Positions 8,791 through 19,286 of a stretch of DNA of 64,000 nt are shown in pieces (within the stretch, counting starts at the first letter, position 1; every line of letters starts with the position of its first letter). A program made the position numbers and the translations under genes. The stretch comes from Curtobacterium sp. BH-2-1-1 (lineage in GTDB: Bacteria > Actinomycetota > Actinomycetes > Actinomycetales > Microbacteriaceae): contig NZ_CP017580.1 of assembly GCF_001806325.1 (NCBI RefSeq), positions 2,170,001 through 2,234,000 on the forward strand, given 5' to 3'. A model generated the notes under the pieces. It had not been told where the DNA came from and did no database searches. It was given only the letters and a program-made list of their open reading frames with translations.

Positions 8791-9906
8791 TCAGCGCAGG
8801 GCGCTCACGGTGAAGTCGATCGCCTGCACGAGCTTCGCGACGTCGTCCGGGTCGATCGCCGTGAAGGTCGCGATGCGGAGCTGGTTGCGGCCGAGCTTCC
8901 GGTACGGCTCCGTGTCGACGATCCCGTTCTGGCGCAGCGTCGCGGCGACGGCCTTGGCGTCGATCGAGTCGTCGAGGTCGATCGTGGCGACGACCTGCGA
9001 CCGGGCTGCGGGGTCGGTCACGAACGGCGTCGCGTAGTCGACCGACTCCGCCCAGTCGTAGAGCGTCGACGACGAGGTCTTCGTGCGGGTGTCTGCCCAG
9101 GCGAGGCCGCCGGACTCGTTGATCCAGCGGACCTGGTCGTCGAGGAGGATCAGGGTCGCGAGCGCCGGGGTGTTCAGCGTCTGGTTCAGCCGCGAGTTGT
9201 CGACGGCGTTCTTGAGCGAGAGGAACTCGGGGATGTACCGGCCGCTCGCGGCGATGCGCTCGACACGCTCGATCGCCGCGGGGGAGAACAGCGCGAGCCA
9301 GAGGCCACCGTCCGAGGCGAAGTTCTTCTGCGGGGCGAAGTAGTAGACGTCCGTCGCGCTGACGTCGAACGCGGCACCACCGGCGGCGCTCGTGGCGTCG
9401 ACGACGGTGAGGGTGCCGGCGTCCCCGGCGGCGCGGACGACCGGCGCCATGACACCCGTCGAGGTCTCGTTGTGCGGGTAGGCGTAGACGTCCACGCCCT
9501 CGACGATCTCGAGCGGGGCGAGGGATCCGCCGGGGGCCTCGACCACGTGCGGCGCCTCGAGCCAGGGGGCGCCGGCGGCCTTGGCGAACTTCGAGCCGAA
9601 CTCGCCGAACGACAGGTTCTCGGCCCGGCGCTCGATCAGCCCGAACGCGGCGGCGTCCCAGAACGCGGTCGAGCCGCCGTTGCCGAGGACGACCTCGTAG
9701 CCCTCTGGGAGGTCGAACAGGTCGCCGAGGCCGGCGCGGACGCTGCCCACGAGGTCCTTGACGGGCTTCTGGCGGTGGGACGTGCCGAGGATCGTCGCGC
9801 CGCGGGTCACGAGGGACTCGAGCTGCGCGCCACGGATCTTGGACGGTCCGCAGCCGAATCGGCCATCGGTCGGGAGGAGTTCGGCGGGGATGACGATGTC
9901 TGCCAT
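8791..9906 (-). CDS. serC: Phosphoserine aminotransferase
   Basis: A 371-residue PLP enzyme converting 3-phosphohydroxypyruvate and glutamate to phosphoserine in serine biosynthesis. It is the actinobacterial SerC subtype: N-terminus LLPTDGRFGCGPSKIR, the GTSHRQKPVK segment, Asp170 in VVDATSAAGG (pyridine nitrogen partner) and the Schiff-base Lys194 in FAPQKNFASDGG. Length is normal. It is divergent from dtxR across a 186-base region and convergent with DUF3027, in the arrangement conserved in related genera. Confidence 0.95.
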   Translation of the reverse strand: MADIVIPAELLPTDGRFGCGPSKIRGAQLESLVTRGATILGTSHRQKPVKDLVGSVRAGLGDLFDLPEGYEVVLGNGGSTAFWDAAAFGLIERRAENLSFGEFGSKFAKAAGAPWLEAPHVVEAPGGSLAPLEIVEGVDVYAYPHNETSTGVMAPVVRAAGDAGTLTVVDATSAAGGAAFDVSATDVYYFAPQKNFASDGGLWLALFSPAAIERVERIAASGRYIPEFLSLKNAVDNSRLNQTLNTPALATLILLDDQVRWINESGGLAWADTRTKTSSSTLYDWAESVDYATPFVTDPAARSQVVATIDLDDSIDAKAVAATLRQNGIVDTEPYRKLGRNQLRIATFTAIDPDDVAKLVQAIDFTVSALR

Positions 9907-10007
9907 GCACCGATCCTAACGAGCGGTATCCCAGCGCGAGTGACCATGTACCGGCCGGACGGGGCGGGCCGACGCCGCGCCTCCTGGCCGCATCGCGCAC
10001 GGACTTT

Positions 10008-10022
10008 CTTGCACCTTGCAAG
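10008..10022. promoter_or_regulatory. Palindrome CTTGCA-CCT-TGCAAG in serC/dtxR intergenic region
   Basis: A 15-base inverted repeat about 70 bases upstream of the dtxR GTG, in the 186-base divergent promoter region. It is not the classical iron box (TTAGGTTAGSCTAACCTAA), so it may be an operator for another regulator. A lone GGAGGCGCGG half-site (minus strand) lies at about 9975-9984 in the same gap. Confidence 0.4.
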
Positions 10023-10092
10023 TGTTGGTCATTCCATGTCGCCTCGAACAAGTAGGGTGGGGCGCGCTGGGCCCAGACATGAGAGGCGGACC

Positions 10093-10788
10093 GTGACCGA
10101 TCTCGTCGACACCACGGAGATGTACCTTCGCACCATCCTCGACCTCGAGGAAGAGGCGATCGTGCCGCTGCGCGCCCGCATCTCGGAGCGTCTCGGCCAC
10201 TCGGGTCCCACCGTCTCGCAGACCATCGCCCGCATGGAGCGCGACGGCCTGGTTGTCGTCTCGGGCGACCGGCACCTCGAACTCACCGACGAAGGACGCT
10301 CGCGCGCGACGCACGTGATGCGCAAGCACCGGCTCGCTGAGCGCCTGCTCTCCGACGTCATCGGTCTCGACTGGGCGTTCGTCCACGACGAGGCATGCCG
10401 CTGGGAGCACGTGATGAGCGAGCAGGTCGAGGTCCGTCTGCTCGAGATGCTCGGCAACCCGACTGAGTCGCCGTACGGCAACCCGATCCCGGGTCTCGCC
10501 GAGATCGGTGGCCCGGCCGCACCCGGCTTCCTCGACGGCGTGCAGAACATCGTCGCCGCGACCGAGGGCACCGACTCCGTCGCGACCGGGGTCATCCGCC
10601 GCCTGGGCGAGCCCGTGCAGTTCGAACCGGAGCTCCTCCACCAGCTGCGGTCCGCCGGTGTCATGCCCGGCCGGGTCGCGAGCGTGCAGCGCGCAGGGGC
10701 CTACGTCGCCGTGCGCGTCGACGGCGAGGACGCGGGCATCGAGCTCCCGACCGAGGTCGCGCAGCACGTCTACATCGAGCGCTCCTGA
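10093..10788 (+). CDS. dtxR: DtxR/IdeR-type metal-dependent repressor
   Basis: A 231-residue regulator very close to corynebacterial DtxR: N-terminal winged helix (DLVDTTEMYLRTI, GPTVSQTIARMERDGL), dimer and metal domain, and a C-terminal SH3-like domain. The two metal sites are intact: Met10-type, then the His and Glu of KHRLAER, then the His, Cys, Glu and His of VHDEACRWEH. It should repress iron uptake when loaded with Fe(II). The start is GTG 10093 (VTDLVDTTEMY) with GAGAGGCGGA upstream, matching the DtxR N-terminus. Manganese specificity cannot be excluded from sequence alone. Confidence 0.92.
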   Translation: MTDLVDTTEMYLRTILDLEEEAIVPLRARISERLGHSGPTVSQTIARMERDGLVVVSGDRHLELTDEGRSRATHVMRKHRLAERLLSDVIGLDWAFVHDEACRWEHVMSEQVEVRLLEMLGNPTESPYGNPIPGLAEIGGPAAPGFLDGVQNIVAATEGTDSVATGVIRRLGEPVQFEPELLHQLRSAGVMPGRVASVQRAGAYVAVRVDGEDAGIELPTEVAQHVYIERS

Positions 10789-10844
10789 CCTGTCTGCCCC
10801 TGAAACTGGGACGGGGCGTGTTTCTGCGGCCTGATCAGGGCTTC

Positions 10845-10890
10845 TTTACCGATTCGTTACAAAGTGGCGGTTTCATCTCGACAAGGTAAC
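10845..10890 (+). promoter_or_regulatory. MtrA-like GTTAC direct repeats upstream of NlpC/P60 gene
   Basis: TTTAC (10845-10849) and GTTAC (10856-10860) are spaced 11 bases apart, with an opposed GTAAC at 10886-10890. Direct GTTAC-type repeats with this period are the reported recognition pattern of MtrA, the actinobacterial regulator of cell-wall hydrolases. The site lies in the 272-base gap upstream of an exported peptidoglycan hydrolase, which fits. Confidence 0.4.
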
Positions 10891-11060
10891 GGTCGGCACG
10901 TACACTCGACGAGTCCGCCGGCCACCCACGAGGCCCAGGACCCGTGACAGGACGTCTCGAACCCGTCTCCTGTCTCGATCGGAAACGATGACGAACGGAT
11001 GGGGTTGCACGGTCGGCGATCACCCCCGCTGGCAGTGGTGACGAGACGCCGGAGACACCC

Positions 11061-11996
11061 TTGACGCAGACCGGTTCCGCCGCGGACGACCAGACGCCCG
11101 CGAACCCGACGAACACCGCGAACGCCACCGGCGCCCCCCTCTCGCGCCGAGCAGCCCGCGCCGTCACCCCGGTGCGCGACGCTCCGCTCCCCGGCGGCCG
11201 TCGTGCCGCCCAGGCCGCGCGCACCGCCGCCTCCACCAAGGCGAGCTCGTCGGCCCGCAAGCGCCGCTTCCTCGCGCCGGTCGTCCTGACCGTGGCTGCG
11301 GGCATGTTCGGCACCGTCGCGGTCGCCCCGGCGTTCGCCGCGACGCAGCAGTCGACCGGGACGGACGCCGCGACCGCGCAGCGCCAGGTCCGCACGACCG
11401 AGGCCCAGAACTTCTCCGTCTCCGACGCGGTCGCCCTCGCCGGCACGAGCCGCGACGGCTACGGTGCGACGGCGCAGTCCACGCTCGACGCCGAGGCAGC
11501 GCAGAAGGCCGCCGACGCCGCGGCGAAGCAGGCGTCCGAGCAGGCCGCGGCCACCCAGGCCGCCCGCGCGCAGACCGCCTCGCAGTACGCGTCGTACACG
11601 GGGCCGAGCGCCTCCGACTACGTCGCCTCGTCGACCGCCGCGAACACCCCGTTCTCGCTGCCGGCCGTGGTCGCCACCGCCAAGCAGTACATCGGCACCC
11701 CGTACGTCTTCGGCGGCGCGGACCCGTCGGGCTTCGACTGCTCGGGCTACGTCATGTTCGTGTACGCGCAGTACGGCATCAACCTCGCGCACTCCGTGCC
11801 GCTGCAGGACCAGGCCGGCACCACGATCCCCGAGTCCGAGGCGCAGCCGGGTGACGTCGTCATCTTCAACAACGAGGCGCACGACGGCTTCTACATGGGC
11901 AACGGCAGGATCATGGACGCGCCGAAGCCCGGCGGCTCCGTGTCGATCCGCCCGATCTGGACCAGCGACTACCACATCGTCCGCTTCGGCATCTGA
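11061..11996 (+). CDS. Exported NlpC/P60 (C40) peptidoglycan hydrolase
   Basis: A 311-residue secreted peptidase expected to cut within peptidoglycan stem peptides. About 68 polar residues precede a signal-type hydrophobic segment (70-93) that ends in an AxA-like site (APAFAA). An Ala/Gln-rich helical stretch follows (140-175), then the NlpC/P60 domain (200-311) with catalytic Cys227 in GFDCSGYVMF and His274 in NEAHDGFYMG. The start is TTG with GGAGA upstream; a downstream start would shorten the unusually long pre-signal region. The leader of more than 200 bases carries MtrA-like repeats. Confidence 0.88.
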   Translation: MTQTGSAADDQTPANPTNTANATGAPLSRRAARAVTPVRDAPLPGGRRAAQAARTAASTKASSSARKRRFLAPVVLTVAAGMFGTVAVAPAFAATQQSTGTDAATAQRQVRTTEAQNFSVSDAVALAGTSRDGYGATAQSTLDAEAAQKAADAAAKQASEQAAATQAARAQTASQYASYTGPSASDYVASSTAANTPFSLPAVVATAKQYIGTPYVFGGADPSGFDCSGYVMFVYAQYGINLAHSVPLQDQAGTTIPESEAQPGDVVIFNNEAHDGFYMGNGRIMDAPKPGGSVSIRPIWTSDYHIVRFGI

Positions 11997-12032
11997 CGCA
12001 GACCGCGGGCGTCGATCCCGTGAACATCGCCG

Positions 12033-12067
12033 GAACCGGCCCGTGCACCCTCGTGCCGGGCCGGTTT
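12033..12067 (+). terminator. Terminator of the NlpC/P60 gene
   Basis: Arms AACCGGCCCG and CGGGCCGGTT enclose a 13-base loop, followed by TCTG. It sits 37 bases after the hydrolase stop codon. Confidence 0.65.
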
Positions 12068-12119
12068 CTGACGTACCCTGACCGTGCACCGGCCCGAACG
12101 GTCCGAGCAGGGAGACCCC

Positions 12120-12215
12120 ATGTCAGCGTTCCGCACGACCCGCACCATGGGTCGGCGCGCGCACGTCGACATATGGTCGACCACCGCCTGCGTGCACGAG
12201 CACGCCCCTGCATGA
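12120..12215 (+). CDS. Putative 31-residue peptide
   Basis: A short frame beginning MSAFRTTRTMGRR and ending VHEHAPA, preceded by GGGAGA at a good distance and by a -10-like TACCCT at 12074-12079. A strong hairpin follows directly after its stop. The arrangement looks either like an independent small gene or like a leader peptide with an attenuator for the HNH gene downstream. No family is recognised. Coding status rests on the ribosome site and layout only. Confidence 0.35.
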   Translation: MSAFRTTRTMGRRAHVDIWSTTACVHEHAPA

Positions 12216-12218
12216 CCT

Positions 12219-12244
12219 GAGCACTGCCCATCCGGGTGGTGCTC
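12219..12244 (+). terminator. 11-bp hairpin after the small ORF
   Basis: GAGCACTGCCC pairs with GGGTGGTGCTC (two G-T pairs) around the loop ATCC, four bases after the 31-codon ORF's stop. It is a candidate terminator or attenuator upstream of the HNH gene. The rest of the 11997-12351 gap holds only the first terminator, the small ORF and the HNH ribosome site. Confidence 0.5.
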
Positions 12245-12351
12245 TTGGTGGTTCAGGGGCCGTTCGCGCGAGCGGAGGTCACCTGCGCGGTACCCCGGTC
12301 CGACGCACCCGCACAGCCTGGAAGCCGTCCAGGCACGTCGGAAGGGAACCC

Positions 12352-12846
12352 ATGCGCACTCTCGTCCTCAACGCCGGTTACGAGCCCCTCGCGGTGATCT
12401 CGTTCCGTCGGGCCCTCGTGCTGGTCATGAACCAGAAGGCCGCCATCGTCGCTGCCGACCTCGACCACCCGGTCACGGGGTCGACGTCGACCTACGACCG
12501 TCCGTCCGTCATCATCCTCACCCGGTACGTCCGCATCCCGCACTCGAGACTCGTGCCGGTGTCGCGCCGGGGCGTCCTCCGCCGGGACGCCAACCGGTGC
12601 GCGTACTGCGATCGACACGCCACCACGATCGACCACGTGCAGCCTCGCTCGCGCGGGGGCGAGGACTCGTGGGAGAACCTCGTCGCCTGCTGCCTGGCGT
12701 GCAACAACACCAAGGGCGACCGCACCCCGCAGGAGATGGGGTGGCGGCTCCGCTTCCGCCCGAAGGCGCCGCACGGCTCCTCGTGGGTGGTGCGGGGCAT
12801 CGAGCGTCCGCAGTCCGAGTGGGACGAGTACCTGGTGGCCGCGTAG
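12352..12846 (+). CDS. HNH endonuclease
   Basis: A 164-residue protein of a conserved actinobacterial HNH family. The zinc-binding pairs Cys83/Cys86 (RCAYC) and Cys114/Cys117 (CLAC) frame the active site: Asp94-His95 in TIDHVQPRSRGG, Asn109 in WENLV and Asn118-Asn119. The N-terminal 60 residues (VLNAGYEPLAVISFRRAL) are the family's hallmark. The ATG has GGAAGGGAA upstream. Such proteins are single-copy chromosomal genes, not homing endonucleases. The cellular substrate is unknown. Confidence 0.88.
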   Translation: MRTLVLNAGYEPLAVISFRRALVLVMNQKAAIVAADLDHPVTGSTSTYDRPSVIILTRYVRIPHSRLVPVSRRGVLRRDANRCAYCDRHATTIDHVQPRSRGGEDSWENLVACCLACNNTKGDRTPQEMGWRLRFRPKAPHGSSWVVRGIERPQSEWDEYLVAA

Positions 12847-12869
12847 CGGTACCGTGCGGCTGACGCCGT

Positions 12870-12917
12870 GACGGACCGGAGGCGCGGGTCGGGCCCGACC
12901 CGCGCCTCCAGTCCGTC
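12870..12917. terminator. 48-bp palindrome (GGAGGCGCGG family)
   Basis: The 24-base arms pair with a single mismatch and contain GGAGGCGCGGGTC. It lies after the HNH gene, which it probably terminates. The flank GACGGAC is shared with the copies at 17654 and 32449. Confidence 0.75.
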
Positions 12918-12973
12918 CCGGTGCCGGACCAGGACCGTGTCGGCCGTGGCGACCGGCTGTCGGTGGGCGGGCG

Positions 12974-12979
12974 TAGCGT
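12974..12979 (+). promoter_or_regulatory. -10-like TAGCGT, probable leaderless start
   Basis: TAGCGT ends 6 bases before the epoxide hydrolase ATG and no ribosome site is visible, so transcription would begin at or beside the start codon. Confidence 0.4.
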
Positions 12980-12985
12980 GCCGCC

Positions 12986-15710
<2,725 letters not shown>

Positions 15711-15729
15711 CCCCGGTCTGCACCACGAC

Positions 15730-15764
15730 GAAGGGGGCCTCCGCCACGTGCGGAGGCCCCCTTC
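15730..15764 (+). terminator. argG terminator
   Basis: A 15-bp perfect stem (GAAGGGGGCCTCCGC and its complement) with a 5-base loop CACGT lies 20 bases after the argG stop codon. Confidence 0.85.
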
Positions 15765-15836
15765 TCTGCGACGTCACACGCGTCGATCGACACGTGGTTC
15801 GTCGGAGTGTGCGCGTGCATCAGATGCGCGTACATC

Positions 15837-15878
15837 GTTCGACATTCCGCCTGTCGATCGACTGGCGGAACGTCGAAC
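15837..15878. repeat. Inverted repeat between argG and AI-2E transporter
   Basis: Two 15-base arms, GTTCGACATTCCGCC and GGCGGAACGTCGAAC, pair with one mismatch around a 12-base loop. It lies 31 bases beyond the stop of the convergent transporter gene, for which it may be the terminator. Confidence 0.55.
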
Positions 15879-15908
15879 ACGCGGCGGAAAGCCGAGCACC
15901 CGCCCGCG

Positions 15909-17048
15909 TCAGCGCGCCTCGGCGGACTCCACGCGCTTCTGCCGCCACGGGCGCGCCGGCTTGTCGGGCCCGTCCCACACCTGCACGACGCCCCACGCGG
16001 CGGCGAGCAGCGGCACCGAGATGATCGCGCCGGTGATGCCCGCGAGCACCGTGCCGGCGGTCAGGCCGATCAGGATGACGAGGCCGTGCAGCTTGAGCGT
16101 CTTGCCCATCAGGACGGGCTGGAGCAGGTTGCCCTCGAGCTGGTTCACGAGGACGACGATGCCGACGACGATCAGCGCCTGGACGGGGCCGAGCGCGACG
16201 AGGGCGACGAGGGCGGCGAGGATGCCGGCCGCGGTCGCACCGACGATCGGGATGAACGCCGTGATGAACACGACGACGGCGAGGGGCAGCGCGAGCGGCA
16301 CCCCGACGATCGTGATGCCGACGCCGATGCCGATCGCGTCCACCGCGGCGACGGTGGCGGTCCCGCGGACGTAGCCGCCGAGCGTCTGCACGACCCGGTC
16401 ACCCACCCGGCGAGCACGGTCGTAGCGGGCACCGGTGAAGGGACGGAGGAGGAACTCCCAGATGGCCGGACCGTCCTTGAGGAAGAAGAACAGCACCACG
16501 ATCATCAGCACGAGGCCGGTGAGGAAGTTCGCCGTGGCCGATGCCCCCGCGAGCGCGCCGGAACCGAACTGCGAGCTGGTGACGAAGTCCTGGATGCCCT
16601 TCACGGCATCGTCGATCTGCGACTGGTCGATCGAGATCGGCAGCGTCGACGCGAAGTCCTGGAGCTGGTCGAACCCGCTCAGGGCCGACTTCTGCAGATC
16701 GGGCCACTGCGAGATGACGGCCACGACGATGAGCCAGCCGACGAGGCCGAGCACGACCAGCACGCCGATCAGGACCGCGAGGGTCGCGAGCACGGACGGC
16801 ACCCGGTGCCGCCGCAGCCAGGACACGACGGGGTGCATGGCCGACGCGATGATGAGGGCGAGCAGCACCGGGATCGTGACGACGCTGAGCGTGGCGGCGG
16901 CGTAGACGATGCCGATGACGACGACGAGCACGACGATGATCTGCAGGCAGCGGGTGGCCAGAGCGCCGAACGAGTCGGACCACTGCTTCGCCACCTGGCT
17001 CGGCGGTGCGTCGGAGTGCGGGGGCTGCGGGGTGCCGAACAGGGGCAT
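15909..17048 (-). CDS. AI-2E family transporter (PerM-like permease)
   Basis: A 379-residue membrane protein with paired N-terminal hydrophobic segments (about residues 25-75), an extramembrane region (about 110-180) and a C-terminal hydrophobic half containing the family's glycine-rich segments (FIPIVGATAAGILAALVAL; GNLLQPVLMGKTLKLHGL). Members export autoinducer-2 in E. coli (TqsA) or act as Na+/H+ antiporters; the substrate here is not deducible. I start at ATG 17048 (MPLFGTPQP), because the upstream in-frame codons are Arg/Pro-rich promoter DNA. Monocistronic. Confidence 0.88.
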   Translation of the reverse strand: MPLFGTPQPPHSDAPPSQVAKQWSDSFGALATRCLQIIVVLVVVIGIVYAAATLSVVTIPVLLALIIASAMHPVVSWLRRHRVPSVLATLAVLIGVLVVLGLVGWLIVVAVISQWPDLQKSALSGFDQLQDFASTLPISIDQSQIDDAVKGIQDFVTSSQFGSGALAGASATANFLTGLVLMIVVLFFFLKDGPAIWEFLLRPFTGARYDRARRVGDRVVQTLGGYVRGTATVAAVDAIGIGVGITIVGVPLALPLAVVVFITAFIPIVGATAAGILAALVALVALGPVQALIVVGIVVLVNQLEGNLLQPVLMGKTLKLHGLVILIGLTAGTVLAGITGAIISVPLLAAAWGVVQVWDGPDKPARPWRQKRVESAEAR

Positions 17049-17348
17049 GGGGCTCCTCGGGGTACGGGTGTGCCCGCCCACCGTACCGGGGCGACGACGA
17101 TCCGGGCCGGGGCGGCCTCGGTCACGGCTCGGCGTCGTCCGAGATCCGATGAGGACGTGGCGGCTGGCGCCCGGTGCGCGTTCCGGACGGTTCTCGTGCC
17201 GACGGTCGCGCGACAGTACGCTGGGGGACATCGGACCGACTCAGGGTTCCGTCGCCTTTGATGCTCCTCGCGGTCTGCGGGGTCTGGCGCAACGGGACGG
17301 TCCGATCGGATCCGGAGTGCGCATCACTCCGACGAAGGGCTGGTCGAC
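17049..17348. other. 300-bp divergent intergenic region
   Basis: It separates the AI-2E transporter gene (minus) from a pair of small plus-strand ORFs. It holds a -10-like TACGCT at 17217-17222 and, before the first small ORF, a 7-bp hairpin (CGGAGTG/CACTCCG, 17313-17331). The implied leader of about 120 bases matches no riboswitch I can recognise. No further gene is evident. Confidence 0.45.
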
Positions 17349-17459
17349 GTGACCGCCACTGTCCACGCGTTCTCGCACCCCGTCGAACTGTTCGTCGGGT
17401 CACCCCGCACCCCCCGCGGCCCGCTGGCCGTCTCCGTCGTCGAGCTGGTGCTCGCGTGA
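17349..17459 (+). CDS. Putative 36-residue peptide, upstream of a coupled pair
   Basis: It starts at GTG (VTATVHAFSHPVELFVG) and ends LVLA. Its stop overlaps the next start as GTGA. GAAGGG lies about 10 bases upstream. Third codon positions are nearly all G or C, as in real genes here, but the frame is short. No similarity is recognised. It could be a leader peptide whose translation drives the second ORF. Confidence 0.4.
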   Translation: MTATVHAFSHPVELFVGSPRTPRGPLAVSVVELVLA

Positions 17460-17623
17460 CCGCCCGTCGCCAGGAGGACTGGCACCGCCACGGCATGCGC
17501 TCGCCCGAGGACATCGCCGGCCTGCTCGCCGCGCGCCTCGGCGGCGCGGACGAGACGCTCCGCGCGGTCGGGCCGACGTGGGACGAGCCGTCCTACGCGG
17601 ACTTCCTCGGCGAGCAGCTCTGA
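17456..17623 (+). CDS. Putative 55-residue soluble protein
   Basis: It starts at GTG inside the previous ORF's stop (GTGA). The product (VTARRQEDWHRHGMRSPEDI, then AGLLAARLGGADETL) is charged, predicted helical and lacks membrane segments or cysteines, ending PSYADFLGEQL. The GC3 pattern supports coding. No family is recognised. A terminator palindrome follows 30 bases after its stop, consistent with a real two-gene transcript. Confidence 0.5.
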   Translation: MTARRQEDWHRHGMRSPEDIAGLLAARLGGADETLRAVGPTWDEPSYADFLGEQL

Positions 17624-17653
17624 ACCGACCGCTGCCGCGCCGCTGACGCGCCA

Positions 17654-17701
17654 GACGGACGGGAGGCGCGGTGCCAGCCGGCACCGCGCCTCCCGTCCGT
17701 C
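17654..17701. terminator. 48-bp palindrome (GGAGGCGCGG family)
   Basis: Perfect 22-base arms with a 4-base loop AGCC, between the convergent small ORFs and the MATE gene. Its flank GACGGAC matches the 12870 and 32449 copies. Confidence 0.75.
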
Positions 17702-17712
17702 GTGGCGTCCCG

Positions 17713-19146
17713 TCAGACCGCCGCCGCCTCCTCGAGCGTGGCGTCCGCCCGCTCCGGCGAGCCCTCGGCGAGGCCGCGGGCGATCCGCCTGCGCGACGCG
17801 AGCCAGAGCACCAGCGCCGCGACGAACACGAGCACCTCGGTCACGGTCAGTGCCCAGATGATCCCGGCGAGCCCGAACCACAGGTTCCCGACGATCACGA
17901 TCGGGATGAACAGCACGCCCTGCGCCATCGACAGCACCATGGCCGGCAGCACCATCCCGGTGGCCTGGAACAGCGAGGTCAGCAGCCCGGTGAACCCGTT
18001 CACGATCGTGGCGACGAGCTGCGCCGTGAGGATGGTCAGGCCGATCGCGAGCACCGAGTGGTCGCCGGAGAAGACCGTGAAGACCTGCTCGCGGAAGACG
18101 AACACCGTGCCGGAGAACAGCAGGACGATCGTCCCGACGGTGAACGCGGCACCGCGGAGTGCGGCTCGGAGCCGAACCGCGTCGCCCTTGCCGAAGGCGT
18201 AGGCGAGCAGCGGCAGCACGCCGATGGTCACGCCCATCACCAGGAACTCCGGGACCTGGGCGATGCGGACGGCGACGCCCATCGCCGCGAGCGGGTCGTC
18301 CCCGTAGGCGGCCGCGAGGTTGTTCAGCACGAGGGTCGTCACGATGGGGAACCCGGACTGCAGCAGTTCGCTCGAGCCGATACCGAACACCGGCTTGAGG
18401 ATGTCCGCCCGCAGCGTGAACCACTTCGGTGCGAAGCTCACGTTCGCGCTGTTCCGCTGGAGCCAGACGACCCAGTAGCCGATCGCCACGACGTTGCCGA
18501 GGCCGACGGCGAGTGCGGCACCGGCGACGCCCCAGTGCAGCACGAGGATGAAGAGCACGTCGAACACGAGGTTGCCGACGGTCGACAGGACGAGCCCGAC
18601 CATGGCCTGCCGTGCCGCCCCCTCGGACCGGACGATCTGCTCCAGGGCGAACGACGCGGCGAGCACCGGCACGAACGCGAGCATGACCGAGACGTACGCG
18701 CTCGTGGCGGGCACCGCGGCGGCGTCTGCTCCGAGCACGGCGACGAGCGGGTGCAGGAACACCAGGCCGAGCACGGCGAGGACCACACCGGTGACGACGG
18801 CTCCCCAGAGGGCGAAGGAGGCGACGCGCTTGATGTCCTCGGCCTTGGTGGGATCGTGCTCCGAGGCCCCGAGCATGCGCGACATGAGGGCACTGCCACC
18901 GACGCCGAACACGCCGCCGACGGCCATGATGATGCCGAGGAGCGGGGTGCCGAACGTGATCGCGGCGAGCAGCGAGGTGTCGTGCTGCGATCCGATGAAG
19001 CCGGCGTTGATGACGTTGTAGACGGCGCTGACGACCATCGCGGCGGCCATCGGGACGCACAGGTGGACGAGCGCGCGGCCGATCGGTGCGGCGGACAGGT
19101 ACCAGCGGTTCTTCGCCGCGGCGGTGTCGGGTGCTGTGGTGCTCAT
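17713..19146 (-). CDS. MATE family multidrug efflux transporter
   Basis: A 477-residue, 12-helix antiporter made of two homologous MatE halves. The first contains PLLGIIMAVGGVFGVGGSAL and the second SELLQSGFPIVTTLVLNNL; both have the family's Gly/Pro-rich helices. It exports cationic drugs or metabolites using H+ or Na+ gradients. A MarR regulator lies 140 bases upstream on the same strand and probably controls it, although a palindromic hairpin separates them. The substrate cannot be told from sequence. Confidence 0.9.
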   Translation of the reverse strand: MSTTAPDTAAAKNRWYLSAAPIGRALVHLCVPMAAAMVVSAVYNVINAGFIGSQHDTSLLAAITFGTPLLGIIMAVGGVFGVGGSALMSRMLGASEHDPTKAEDIKRVASFALWGAVVTGVVLAVLGLVFLHPLVAVLGADAAAVPATSAYVSVMLAFVPVLAASFALEQIVRSEGAARQAMVGLVLSTVGNLVFDVLFILVLHWGVAGAALAVGLGNVVAIGYWVVWLQRNSANVSFAPKWFTLRADILKPVFGIGSSELLQSGFPIVTTLVLNNLAAAYGDDPLAAMGVAVRIAQVPEFLVMGVTIGVLPLLAYAFGKGDAVRLRAALRGAAFTVGTIVLLFSGTVFVFREQVFTVFSGDHSVLAIGLTILTAQLVATIVNGFTGLLTSLFQATGMVLPAMVLSMAQGVLFIPIVIVGNLWFGLAGIIWALTVTEVLVFVAALVLWLASRRRIARGLAEGSPERADATLEEAAAV

Positions 19147-19250
19147 GGCTGCCTCCTTCTGGGCAGGGCGGAGCGCGCGCCGACCATCGGTCGGCGCCGC
19201 AGGGCATGACTGATGACGCGATCGGCGGGTGCCGACGCGTGGGGGTGGGT

Positions 19251-19279
19251 CGCGCCTCCTGGACGGGCCTGGAGGCGCG
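19251..19279 (-). terminator. Inverted-orientation GGAGGCGCGG-family hairpin
   Basis: CGCGCCTCC and GGAGGCGCG pair across a short loop, just after marR and before MATE. It may limit read-through from marR into the transporter gene. Confidence 0.5.
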
Positions 19280-19286
19280 GGTCAGG

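Noticed and set aside
10860..11060. c-di-AMP (ydaO/yuaA) riboswitch before the NlpC/P60 gene
   Set aside because: The position would fit, but I could not find the conserved core segments by eye. A covariance-model search would decide.
12020..12220. A 66-codon frame overlapping the 31-codon peptide
   Set aside because: It begins inside the NlpC/P60 gene terminator hairpin and has no ribosome site.
12352..12846. HNH endonuclease as part of an intron, intein or prophage
   Set aside because: It matches a conserved actinobacterial chromosomal family, and no intron, intein or phage genes flank it.
17217..17348. Known riboswitch (SAM-IV or SAH) in the leader of the small ORF pair
   Set aside because: Only a 7-bp hairpin is visible. 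The conserved junction sequences of these classes are not present by eye.
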